Of a DNA stretch of 64,000 bases, positions 8,325 through 15,737 are shown piece by piece (the first letter of the stretch is position 1; the number at the start of each line of letters is the position of its first letter). The position numbers were made by a program, and so were the translations under genes. Origin of the DNA: Gordonia prachuapensis (GTDB taxonomy: Bacteria; Actinomycetota; Actinomycetes; Mycobacteriales; Mycobacteriaceae); NCBI RefSeq assembly GCF_036350515.1, contig NZ_JAZDUE010000024.1:12321-76320 (forward strand). The letters run 5' to 3'. The notes beneath the pieces were generated by a model. It searched no databases, was not told the origin of the DNA, and saw nothing but the letters and a program-made list of their open reading frames with translations.

Positions 8325-9578
8325 GTGAGTAGACCGCATGTATCGCACCTGAACCAGAACCTCAAGCCACTCGAGCAGTCCCAGAAGCTGCAGAACGTGT
8401 GCTACGAGATCCGGGGACCGGTGCACGCGCACGCGGCGCGGCTCGAATCCGAGGGCCACCGCATCCTCAAGCTCAACATCGGCAATCCCGCGCTCTTCGG
8501 CTTCGAAGCGCCCGACGTGATCATGCGCGACATGATCCATGCCCTCCCCTACTCACAGGGCTATTCGGAGTCGGCCGGTGTGCTCTCTGCCCGTCGCGCC
8601 GTGGTCACCCGCTACGAACTCCTCCCCGACTTCCCCTACTTCGACGTCGACGACGTGATCCTCGGCAACGGTGTCTCCGAGCTGATCACGATGACCATGC
8701 AGGCATTGCTCAACGACGGCGACGAGGTACTGATCCCGGCCCCCGACTACCCGCTCTGGACGGCGATGACCTCCCTGTCCGGTGGCCAGCCCGTCCACTA
8801 CCGCTGCGACGAGGAGAACGGCTGGAACCCCGACGTCGCCGACATCGCGGCCAAGATCACCGATCGCACCAAGGCAATCGTCATCATCAACCCGAACAAC
8901 CCGACGGGTGCGGTGTACTCCCGCGAGGTGCTCGAACAGCTCGTCGAACTCGCGCGGCAACATTCGTTGCTGATCATGGCCGACGAGATCTACGACAAGA
9001 TCCTCTACGACGATGCCGAGCACATCAACGTCGCCTCGCTGGCGCCGGATCTGCTGTGCCTCACGTTCAACGGCCTGTCGAAGGCCTATCGGGTCTGCGG
9101 ATATCGCGCCGGCTGGTTGGTGCTCACCGGGCCGAAGGACCACGCGCGGGGATTCATCGAGGGCCTCGGCATCCTCGCGTCGACCCGCCTGTGCTCGAAC
9201 GTACCGGGGCAGCACGCGATCCAGGTCGCGCTCGGCGGCTACCAGAGCATCGAGGCGCTCGTCGCCCCCGGTGGACGTCTCTACGAGCAGCGCAACGTCA
9301 CATGGGAGAAGCTCAACCAGATTCCCGGCGTCAGTTGTGTGAAGCCGAAGGGCGCGCTTTACGCGTTCCCCCGTCTGGATCCGAATGTCCACGAGATCCA
9401 CAACGACGAACTGTTCGTCCAGGACCTACTGCTTCAGGAGAAGATCCTCGTGGTGCAGGGCACCGGCTTCAACCTCACCGATCACAACCACTTCCGGATC
9501 GTCACCCTGCCGTGGTCGCGCGATCTGGACGAGGCGATCGATCGTATCGGCAACTTCTTGTCCGCGTACCGCCAGTGA
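8325..9578 (+). CDS. Pyridoxal-phosphate aminotransferase (AspC/AlaT-type, class I)
   Basis: 417 residues from a GTG at 8325, chosen because the longer upstream frame would run through the terminator hairpin. The fold-type I aminotransferase pattern is clear. NPNNPTGAVYSREVLE is the substrate/PLP loop, ADEIYDK carries the Asp that contacts the PLP nitrogen, and NGLSKAYRVCGYRAGW contains the Schiff-base Lys253. The length and the EIRGPVH N-terminus fit the alanine-pyruvate/glutamate aminotransferase AlaT group, of which M. tuberculosis Rv0337c (annotated aspC) is the neighbour-conserved homologue I recall. The reaction is transfer of the amino group between alanine or aspartate and 2-oxoglutarate in the cytoplasm. 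The substrate choice is not settled by sequence. Confidence 0.88.
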   Translation: MSRPHVSHLNQNLKPLEQSQKLQNVCYEIRGPVHAHAARLESEGHRILKLNIGNPALFGFEAPDVIMRDMIHALPYSQGYSESAGVLSARRAVVTRYELLPDFPYFDVDDVILGNGVSELITMTMQALLNDGDEVLIPAPDYPLWTAMTSLSGGQPVHYRCDEENGWNPDVADIAAKITDRTKAIVIINPNNPTGAVYSREVLEQLVELARQHSLLIMADEIYDKILYDDAEHINVASLAPDLLCLTFNGLSKAYRVCGYRAGWLVLTGPKDHARGFIEGLGILASTRLCSNVPGQHAIQVALGGYQSIEALVAPGGRLYEQRNVTWEKLNQIPGVSCVKPKGALYAFPRLDPNVHEIHNDELFVQDLLLQEKILVVQGTGFNLTDHNHFRIVTLPWSRDLDEAIDRIGNFLSAYRQ

Positions 9579-9605
9579 TCCGGCAGCCCGGTCCGAGATC
9601 GGCGG

Positions 9606-10712
9606 TCAGAGATCGATGGTCAGACTGTCGTCCGCAGCCCGGGACACACACGGCAGCATGAAGCCCTGCTGTCGTTCGTGATCGGTCAGCACCGAATCGG
9701 CGTGCTCCACCTCGCCGTCGAGTACACGCACCTTGCAGGTGCCGCAGAAGCCTTGTCGGCACGAGTACGTCGCGGCCGGTGCGGCACGCAACAACGCCGT
9801 CAACATCGATTCGTCGTGTGCCACCGTCAGGGTGTTCCGGCCGGCGATACTCACCTCGAACTCGCGGCCGGCCGGGGTCGGCAGGCCGAATCGCTCGAAG
9901 TGGATCTCGGCGCAGTGCTCGGCAGTGCGGAGCGCGGCGAGCAGACCGTCGGTGAGCGATGGTGGACCGCAGAAGTACACCGCGGCGTCGTCGCCGATGG
10001 CGTCGATGAGCCCCGTTGCGGTGGGGATACCTGCGACATCGTCGGTGCGGATGTCGATCCGGTTGCGGCCCTCCGGGTTCAGGCCGGCGAGCCGTTCGAG
10101 GTAGGCCAGCGAGTCCGTGCTGCGGCCGAGGTAGGTCAGTGTCCACGGCACGCCGAACGCCTCTGCGGTCTCGATCATCGGCAGGATCGGGGTGATCCCG
10201 ATGCCACCGGCGATGAAGTGCAGTCGCGCCGCCGCCGAGCCGTGTCCCGGCAGCGCCAGGGGGAAAGCATTGAGCGGGTGGGTGATCCGGACGGTACCCC
10301 CCACCTGGAGGTCGTGCACCTCGGCGGAACCGCCTGACTCGGAGATGCGCCGGACGGCGATCCGGTACTCGCCGGCGTCGGCAGGTCGACCGCACAGTGA
10401 GTACTCACGAATCCGTCCGGACGGCAGGAGGATTCGGATGTGCGCACCCGGTGCCCAGGACGGCAGAGGCGTGCCGCAGGCAGGTCGCAGCAACAGTTCG
10501 ACGACAGTTCCGTCCGCGGAGACCGGCGTTCGGGCGCTCACCTCGACGTCGATCGTCGTGGTCGCGTGCTCTCGGGTGTCGTATCGCAGGAACCGCTCCC
10601 ACACCGGCATCCACGCGCCGAACAACGCGCGGGTGGCCGCCATGGTGTAGTCGGCTCGCGGCCGACCGTAGAGCTGCTCCGGAACTCGGGTCGCAGATCG
10701 TCGATTCGCCAT
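9606..10712 (-). CDS. FNR-type reductase with C-terminal 2Fe-2S ferredoxin domain (copy A)
   Basis: 368 residues from the ATG at 10712. That ATG overlaps the stop of the upstream gene as TGATG, so translation is probably coupled. RIREYSLCG (RxYS at 102-105) binds flavin, GGIGITPILPM starts the NAD(P)H domain, and the C-terminus carries a plant-type cluster with Cys318, Cys323, Cys326 and Cys355. This is the phthalate-dioxygenase-reductase layout used to feed electrons from NAD(P)H to oxygenases. Its obvious partner is the PF10118-like protein upstream. The closely similar copy B (29164-30303) also follows a PF10118-like gene. The long N-terminal extension (residues 1-50) is shared in style by copy B. 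Confidence 0.9.
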   Translation of the reverse strand: MANRRSATRVPEQLYGRPRADYTMAATRALFGAWMPVWERFLRYDTREHATTTIDVEVSARTPVSADGTVVELLLRPACGTPLPSWAPGAHIRILLPSGRIREYSLCGRPADAGEYRIAVRRISESGGSAEVHDLQVGGTVRITHPLNAFPLALPGHGSAAARLHFIAGGIGITPILPMIETAEAFGVPWTLTYLGRSTDSLAYLERLAGLNPEGRNRIDIRTDDVAGIPTATGLIDAIGDDAAVYFCGPPSLTDGLLAALRTAEHCAEIHFERFGLPTPAGREFEVSIAGRNTLTVAHDESMLTALLRAAPAATYSCRQGFCGTCKVRVLDGEVEHADSVLTDHERQQGFMLPCVSRAADDSLTIDL

Positions 10713-11596
10713 CACATCGCCATCCGTGACGCGGGCGAGGACGCGAGGTACGCCACCGCCTGTGCCGTGGACCCGATGTCGGCGGGATCGTAGTCGCGCC
10801 GCAGGTAGGCGACGAGTGATCCCCCGAAGTGAGCGAACCCCGGCAGGAGCCCGGCGCGGGAGTCCGCATATCCCTGCCGCCAGAGCGCCACCTCGGATGT
10901 CGGGGCGGACTGGTCGTGGTGGTTGATGAAGTGGGTGCCGCGCACCAGCAGCGACATGAGCAGCGGGAACGCCGCAGCCATGGCCCACACCCTGCGGAAG
11001 TAGCTGTCGCCGAAGTAGGTCGCGACGTCGTGGGCCACGGATCGGTGCTCGACTTCCTCGGCCCCGTGCCACCGGTACAGGTCGCACAGCGCAGGTGCGG
11101 CGCCGGCCTCGTCCCAGCGGCTGTTGAGCGCGAAGTCCCCGAACACCGCGGTGAAATGCTCGACCGCGGCGATCAACCACAGCCGCGCGATCAGCCGCTT
11201 GCGGCGACGACGTCGCGACAGCCCCTGTCGAGGTCCCAGCACTGCCCGGAAGATCCACTCCACCTGGCGCTGGTACGGGGTCGCGTCGATGCCCTGGTCG
11301 CGGAGGTACCCCCACAGCACCCCGTCGTGGACGTTGGAGTGCATCGCCTCCTGGCCGATGAATCCACGCATGGACTCGCGGAGTTCTTCGTCGTCGACGA
11401 GGGGCAGCGCCTCCTCGAATGCCTCCACGAACCACCGCTCACCCTCCGGGAGGATGAGATTGAGCGCGCTGATGAAGTTCGAGGCGACCGGATGGCCGGG
11501 AATCCACTGGAGCGGGATTCCGTGCAGGTCGAACCTGACGTTGCGGGGACGAATCGCCACCGGGCCCGGATCGCCGCCGGGAGCGTCGGGGGACAT
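10712..11596 (-). CDS. PF10118-like 'metal-dependent hydrolase', candidate di-iron oxygenase (copy A)
   Basis: 294 residues. The family is usually named predicted metal-dependent hydrolase. What I see is an alpha-helical protein with acidic/His residues spaced like a ferritin-type di-iron site: Glu53 (GERWF), Glu83-x-x-His86 (GQEAMH), Glu146 (VEHF) and Glu181-x-x-His184 (AEEVEH), plus His189. All recur in copy B at 28255. Together with the translationally coupled NAD(P)H/flavin/2Fe-2S reductase this suggests an oxygenase or hydroxylase rather than a hydrolase (inference). The substrate is unknown; two membrane-seeking hydrophobic stretches (about 200-215) hint at a lipid-like substrate. Palindromes in the upstream gap probably control the operon. 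Confidence 0.75.
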   Translation of the reverse strand: MSPDAPGGDPGPVAIRPRNVRFDLHGIPLQWIPGHPVASNFISALNLILPEGERWFVEAFEEALPLVDDEELRESMRGFIGQEAMHSNVHDGVLWGYLRDQGIDATPYQRQVEWIFRAVLGPRQGLSRRRRRKRLIARLWLIAAVEHFTAVFGDFALNSRWDEAGAAPALCDLYRWHGAEEVEHRSVAHDVATYFGDSYFRRVWAMAAAFPLLMSLLVRGTHFINHHDQSAPTSEVALWRQGYADSRAGLLPGFAHFGGSLVAYLRRDYDPADIGSTAQAVAYLASSPASRMAM

Positions 11597-11664
11597 CGGT
11601 CGAGCCTCCTACTGGCGTCGGCCGCCTGCCCCCGAATTGCGGACCGTCGATAGCGTTCAGTGAA

Positions 11665-11679
11665 CATGTGTCGCACATG
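11665..11679. promoter_or_regulatory. Palindrome CATGTG-TCG-CACATG, candidate operator
   Basis: Perfect 6-base arms with a 3-base spacer, about 70 bases upstream of the copy A operon start at 11596. This position suits a repressor of that operon. Confidence 0.5.
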
Positions 11680-11870
11680 GCGCGCCGACCGTCGGTCGTC
11701 ACGCCATGCCGCGCCACTGTGGCATGAATCCGTGTGCGACGCGAACCGCACGAATTGTCCGATCGTCGTCGCCCGGAGCGGATCATGACCGTCGTGCCGG
11801 CACTCGACCTGTTCACCTGCGCGGACGCATCCGGCTCGCTCGAATGGCCCCGAGCACATACCGGACCGCA

Positions 11871-11886
11871 AGTGATTCAAATCACT
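11871..11886. promoter_or_regulatory. Palindrome AGTGATT-CA-AATCACT, candidate operator
   Basis: Perfect 7-base arms, AT-rich in a GC-rich genome, 275 bases upstream of the copy A operon and just beyond the end of the RibD-like gene. It could be an operator or a distal activator site. Confidence 0.45.
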
Positions 11887-11925
11887 GTACGTCCCGGAGC
11901 GTCCGCGTTGAAGAGGCAATTCGAG

Positions 11926-12537
11926 TCAGCCGACAGCGGCCTCGCTACCTGCCCGCTGGGCGACATCGCCCGAGTCCGCACGCACGACGTCGTAGACCGC
12001 CTTCACCACTCCGTTCGTATAGGCCTCGTGCTCGACCAGTGACAACCGGCTCGTCGCCTCCGCCGGATCGTCGGCGAACAGCCGCTTTCCGGAACCGAGG
12101 ACAACCGGGAATACGAGGAGGTGATACCTGTCGACCAGGCCGGCCGCCGCCAAACCCTGGGCCAGGGTCGCACTGCCGTGGACGAGGATGTTGCCGCCGT
12201 CGCCTTCCTTGAGACGTGCGACGTCGTCGAGGGATCGCAACACCGAGGTGTTGTTCCAGTCGGGGTCGGTCAACGTCGACGACACCACGTATTTCGGCAT
12301 CGCGTTGTACTCGGCGAACTCGTCCATCGAGGGCCACACGGGTGCGAACTCCTCGTAGCTCACGCGCCCGATGAGTAGCGCGCCGGCTTCCTGCTGTTCG
12401 CGGCCCTTGATCTCGTAGGCCTCCTCGACGAAGTCGATGTCGGTGAAGGTCCAGCCGGCGCGGGGGTGGTCGCCACCGCCGGGCGAGTCGATGACGCCGT
12501 CGAGGCTGATGAACTCGGTGACGATGAGTGTGCGCAT
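11926..12537 (-). CDS. RibD C-terminal/dihydrofolate-reductase-like protein (A)
   Basis: 203 residues from the ATG at 12537, preceded by AGGAG. MRTLIVTEFISLDGVI, LLIGRVSYEEFAPVW and KYVVSSTLTDPDWNNT are the recurrent motifs of the RibD C-terminal/DHFR-like family of NADPH reductases. In these actinobacterial stand-alone proteins the substrate is normally unknown, and they are not classical folate enzymes. GGNILVHGSATLAQGL is the typical nucleotide-binding glycine segment. A second member lies at 47953-48504. It is read in the same direction as the exporter upstream, but its start is separated from that gene by a repeat element and probably has its own promoter. Residues after about 185 are family-poor. 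Confidence 0.82.
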   Translation of the reverse strand: MRTLIVTEFISLDGVIDSPGGGDHPRAGWTFTDIDFVEEAYEIKGREQQEAGALLIGRVSYEEFAPVWPSMDEFAEYNAMPKYVVSSTLTDPDWNNTSVLRSLDDVARLKEGDGGNILVHGSATLAQGLAAAGLVDRYHLLVFPVVLGSGKRLFADDPAEATSRLSLVEHEAYTNGVVKAVYDVVRADSGDVAQRAGSEAAVG

Positions 12538-12550
12538 GGTGCTCCTGTTC

Positions 12551-14218
12551 TCAGGGGGCAAGACGGATGTCCTGCCTCTGATCATCCGTCGAACGGGCGA
12601 GGGCCAGATCGACAGTGCCCACCCCCGAACCCTGAGGAGCCCGCGAACGAAGTGAGCGTGCGTCACGAAGGGCGGCCCTTCGTGACGCTCGGCCAGCGCC
12701 TCGCTCCTCAGGGACCGGAGGGACTCCCGGCGCGCCACGCAACAGGTAGGCGGCCACGATGGCCGCCGCGGCGGTGATGGCGACGGCGACCCATACCGCG
12801 CTGTGCAGCCCGTCGACGAACACCTCCTGTACGGCGACACTGATCTGCCCGCCGGCCACCGCAGGGGCCTGGCGGGCGACCTCGACCCCGGCCATCACCG
12901 ACTCCTCGGCGAGGCCGGTGAGCGCCTGAGGAAGTCCGAGCGCCGACAGCCGGTCGACGACGCCGGCGGTGTAGACCGAGGTCAGCACAGAGCCGAGCAC
13001 CGCCACACCGAGAGTGCCGCCGAGTTCGCGGGTGGTGTCGTTGACCGCCGAGCCCGCGCCGGCCTGTTCGGGCCACAACGCCTCCATGATGACCTGCGTG
13101 CACGGCCCGGAGATGAACGCCAGGCCCATGGCCATCAGCGACATCGCCCAGATGATCAGCTCCCAGTAGCCCGAGGTGCGCGACGACACCTCGACCACGC
13201 CGAAGCCGGCCGACATGAACACCGCGCCGGCGACCACCACCGGCCGCGGACCGAACCGCTGCGACAACGACATCGCGACCGGCGAGAACACCGCCATCAC
13301 GATCGCGAAGGGCAACGTCCGCAGGCCCGCCTCGAATGGGCTGTACCCCTTGACCGCCTGGAAGTACTGCGTGATCAGGAAGATGAATCCGAACAGCGCG
13401 AAGAACGCGACGCTGATCATCGCGGCCGCGGTGGCGAAGTGCCGGTTGGCGAACAGCCGGATGTTGAGGATCGGGTGGTCGATGATCAGTTCCCACCACG
13501 CGAACAGCCCCAGTGCGCCGACGGCCACGAGGAGCCCCGCGATCGTCCGCGGGTCGGCCCACCCGAAGTGCGGACCCTCGATCACCGAGTAGGTCAGCAG
13601 CCCGAGGCCGACGACCGAGAGCAGCAGACCGATGAGATCGAACCGGGCGACACGCTCCGGGCGGGTACCCGGGACCACCGCCACGATGGCGACGACGGCG
13701 ATCGCGGCCACCGGCAGGTTCACCCAGAACACCGACGCCCACGAGAAGTTCTCCAGGAGCCACCCGCCCAGCACCGGACCGATGGCCACCGCGATGCCCG
13801 ACGTCGCCGCCCAGACACCCACGGCCACAGCACGTTCCTTCGATTCGACGAAGACGGCCACGATGATGGCGAGAGTTGCCGGGAACACCAGGGCCGCGAA
13901 CAGCCCGAGGCCGGCGCGCGCCGCGATCAGCTGACCGAGGGTCTGCGACGACGCCGCCAACACGGACACCGCCGCGAAGCCGGCGATACCGGTCAACAGC
14001 ATGCGCCGGTGCCCGAACCGGTCGCCGAGGTAGCCACCGGTGAGCAGCAGACCGGCGAAGACCAGGGTGTAGGCGTCGACGATCCATTGCAGGCCGGAGA
14101 TCCCGGCATCCAGATCACGCGCCAGGGTGGGCAGCGCCACGTTGACGATCGTGTTGTCGACCATCACTAGCAGTTCCGCGAAGCACAGGGCCGCCAGGGC
14201 CCACCAACGAGTCTTCAT
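12551..14218 (-). CDS. MFS multidrug exporter, DHA2 (EmrB/QacA, 14-TM) type
   Basis: 555 residues with about 14 hydrophobic segments. Motif A-like GGYLGDRFGHRR lies after TM2 and the antiporter motif C region GIAVAIGPVLGGWLLE in TM5. The start at 14218 has GGAGAAG in front. VDNTIVNVALPTLARDL in TM1 is typical of the DHA2 family, which uses the proton gradient to expel hydrophobic cations or antibiotics. A TetR gene starts 92 bases away on the other strand with a long palindrome between, so the pair is almost certainly a repressor/exporter unit. The last ~35 codons run into a genome repeat (12631-12713), so the native C-terminus has probably been replaced by repeat-encoded sequence. Confidence 0.92.
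   Translation of the reverse strand: MKTRWWALAALCFAELLVMVDNTIVNVALPTLARDLDAGISGLQWIVDAYTLVFAGLLLTGGYLGDRFGHRRMLLTGIAGFAAVSVLAASSQTLGQLIAARAGLGLFAALVFPATLAIIVAVFVESKERAVAVGVWAATSGIAVAIGPVLGGWLLENFSWASVFWVNLPVAAIAVVAIVAVVPGTRPERVARFDLIGLLLSVVGLGLLTYSVIEGPHFGWADPRTIAGLLVAVGALGLFAWWELIIDHPILNIRLFANRHFATAAAMISVAFFALFGFIFLITQYFQAVKGYSPFEAGLRTLPFAIVMAVFSPVAMSLSQRFGPRPVVVAGAVFMSAGFGVVEVSSRTSGYWELIIWAMSLMAMGLAFISGPCTQVIMEALWPEQAGAGSAVNDTTRELGGTLGVAVLGSVLTSVYTAGVVDRLSALGLPQALTGLAEESVMAGVEVARQAPAVAGGQISVAVQEVFVDGLHSAVWVAVAITAAAAIVAAYLLRGAPGVPPVPEERGAGRASRRAALRDARSLRSRAPQGSGVGTVDLALARSTDDQRQDIRLAP
12631..12713. repeat. Palindromic dispersed repeat (copy 1)
   Basis: An element bounded by CCCTGAGGAGC (12631-12641) and its reverse complement GCTCCTCAGGG (12703-12713), with an inner hairpin at 12661-12687. 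The same borders and the CGTCACGAAGGGC core occur at 49732-49890. This is a non-coding dispersed palindromic repeat that has come to encode the 3' end of the exporter gene. Confidence 0.75.
12661..12687. terminator. Hairpin inside repeat, possible bidirectional terminator
   Basis: Thirteen-base arms CGTCACGAAGGGC/GCCCTTCGTGACG around one central base. There is no T-run. It lies inside the end of the exporter coding region, so it may not terminate that gene. Confidence 0.4.
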
Positions 14219-14259
14219 CTGCTTCTCCTCGAAAATTGTGGAACGTCGTCACATTTTTG

Positions 14260-14295
14260 TAGGACAGTGTTCTACTCCAATAGAACGCCGTCCTA
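14260..14295. promoter_or_regulatory. TetR operator between exporter and repressor genes
   Basis: A 36-base inverted repeat. The left arm TAGGACAGTGTTCTA and right arm TAGAACGCCGTCCTA match at 13 of 15 positions around the spacer CTCCAA. It lies between the exporter start (14218) and the TetR start (14310) and would cover both promoters. Confidence 0.8.
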
Positions 14296-14309
14296 GTACA
14301 CTTGTCAAC

Positions 14310-14885
14310 GTGTCGACCGTGAAGAATCCGCGAACACCCGCGACCGAGGTCCGGGCGAACCTCATCGCCGCAGCGCGGCAGCTCCTGGAACGCGAGGGTT
14401 CTGACGCATTGACCGTGCGCGGGGTCGCCGCGGAGGCGGGAGTGGCGCCGATGGGTGTCTACAACCATTTCGACGGCAAGGACGGTCTGCTGGATGCCGT
14501 GGTCACCGACGGTTTCCGCGAGTTCGGAACGCGCATCGCCGCCACCGATTCCGACGCGGCCGCGCGCCTGCTGGCCGCCGGCCGCAACTACCGCGCGTTC
14601 GCGTTGGACTATCCGCGGCTGTACGAACTGATGTTCTCGACGAAGTGCACGCCCGACGACGAGGTCGCGACCGGCGCGTTCGGCGTCCTCGTCGACATCA
14701 TCCGGTACGGCCAGGCCGCGAACCTGATCATGGCCGGCGATCCCGACAGCCTGGCCGCGCAGGTCTGGGCGTGTGTCCACGGCGCGATGAGTCTTGAGCT
14801 CGCCGAGTCGCAGCCACCCTTCCTCGACCCGGCGGAGAACTACGAACACCTCCTGTTGCTGGTGGCGCGCGGAATCGCCGCGTGA
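14310..14885 (+). CDS. TetR-family repressor of the adjacent exporter
   Basis: 191 residues from a GTG at 14310. The upstream part of the frame crosses the operator and is not expected to be translated. The helix-turn-helix is LTVRGVAAEAGVAPMGVYNH, followed by FDGKDGLLDAV, the usual TetR HTH end. The C-terminal ligand domain (from about 70) is not diagnostic of ligand. The divergent exporter and the operator at 14260-14295 give its likely target. It probably represses both genes and is released by a toxic substrate of the pump. The transcript may be leaderless or have a short leader, since the operator ends 15 bases before the start. Confidence 0.9.
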   Translation: MSTVKNPRTPATEVRANLIAAARQLLEREGSDALTVRGVAAEAGVAPMGVYNHFDGKDGLLDAVVTDGFREFGTRIAATDSDAAARLLAAGRNYRAFALDYPRLYELMFSTKCTPDDEVATGAFGVLVDIIRYGQAANLIMAGDPDSLAAQVWACVHGAMSLELAESQPPFLDPAENYEHLLLLVARGIAA

Positions 14886-14919
14886 CGGTGTCGCGATTGC
14901 CATTTGCGAGAATGTCGCG

Positions 14920-15699
14920 GTGACCGAATACCGGATCGACGATCTGGCACGCGCCGCCGGAACCACCACCCGCAACGTCCGCGGATACCAGGACCGGGGT
15001 CTGCTGCCGAGGCCGCTGCGCCGGGGACGCATCGCGATCTACACCGACGCCCATCTCGCTCGACTCAAGGTCATCAACGACCTGCTCAAACGCGGCTTCA
15101 CCATTCGCCACATCGGCGAGTTCCTGTCCGGCCTGCAGCGCGGAGAAAATCTCGCCAAGGTCCTCGGCCTCGAGGAGTTGGTGTCCGAGCCGTGGTCGAC
15201 CGCGACGTCGACCACGATGTCGGCCCAGGATCTGCGGGATCTGCTCAACTCCGGCAACCCCGTCCACTACGAGCGTCTGGCGGAGTACGGGCTGATCGAA
15301 CCCGACGACTCCGAGAGTCCAGACCGGTACACGATCCTCGATCAGGAGACGGTCTCCGCGTACGGCCGCCTGGTGAAGCTCGGTCTTCCGTTGAGCGGCA
15401 TCCTCGATGTGCACGGACGTCTCGACCACGAGATGGCCGCCGTCGCCGAGATCGTCATCTCCGCAGGGCGGCGCGCCGTCACCGAGGGCCACGACGACGG
15501 CTGGATACCGCAGACGACGGCCGAATCCGAATGGGCGACAGAGCTTCTCGGTGAGCTGCGGCGCGCCGGGTCGGTATCCGCCCACAATGCCCTCGACCGC
15601 GCACTGGACCGCGACCTCGCGCGTCAGCTCAGCGAATACCTCGACCGCGCACGCGAATCCGCTGCCACCGATCCACCGGACGCCCCCGCCGCCGGGTAG
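14920..15699 (+). CDS. MerR-family transcriptional regulator
   Basis: 259 residues from a GTG at 14920, chosen because the MerR domain begins at once with EYRIDDLARAAG. The winged helix continues TTTRNVRGYQDRGLLPRP, and the region to about residue 75 carries the second recognition part (YTDAHLARLKVINDLLKRGF). The C-terminal ~180 residues are an unassigned effector or dimerisation region. The gene follows the TetR gene by 34 bases on the same strand and may be co-transcribed, though the two need not share a target. No metal-binding Cys pattern like that of MerR/CueR is visible, so it is more like the drug or unknown-ligand MerR regulators. Confidence 0.85.
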   Translation: MTEYRIDDLARAAGTTTRNVRGYQDRGLLPRPLRRGRIAIYTDAHLARLKVINDLLKRGFTIRHIGEFLSGLQRGENLAKVLGLEELVSEPWSTATSTTMSAQDLRDLLNSGNPVHYERLAEYGLIEPDDSESPDRYTILDQETVSAYGRLVKLGLPLSGILDVHGRLDHEMAAVAEIVISAGRRAVTEGHDDGWIPQTTAESEWATELLGELRRAGSVSAHNALDRALDRDLARQLSEYLDRARESAATDPPDAPAAG

Positions 15700-15737
15700 A
15701 CGCGGTGGGCCACAGCGTCATCGCCGTGGCCAATTAC

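Larger units (their letters stand above)
11597..11925. other. Promoter region of the copy A oxygenase-type operon
   Basis: A gap of about 330 bases between the RibD-like gene end and the operon start, both read leftward. No gene is convincing. It holds two good palindromes, at 11665-11679 and 11871-11886. No regulator gene is adjacent. Confidence 0.6.

Noticed and set aside
6585..8540. Long open frames on the minus strand across the Fe-S reductase tail
   Set aside because: They are antisense to a repeat-rich GC-rich gene with intact Fe-S motifs and encode Ala/Arg/Ser-rich junk with no ribosome site.
9606..11435. Single 609-residue fusion of reductase and upstream protein
   Set aside because: The upstream half is out of frame with the PF10118-like gene; the reductase starts at 10712 with a TGATG overlap.
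12803..14170. 455-residue plus-strand frame over the exporter
   Set aside because: Antisense to a clear 14-TM transporter.
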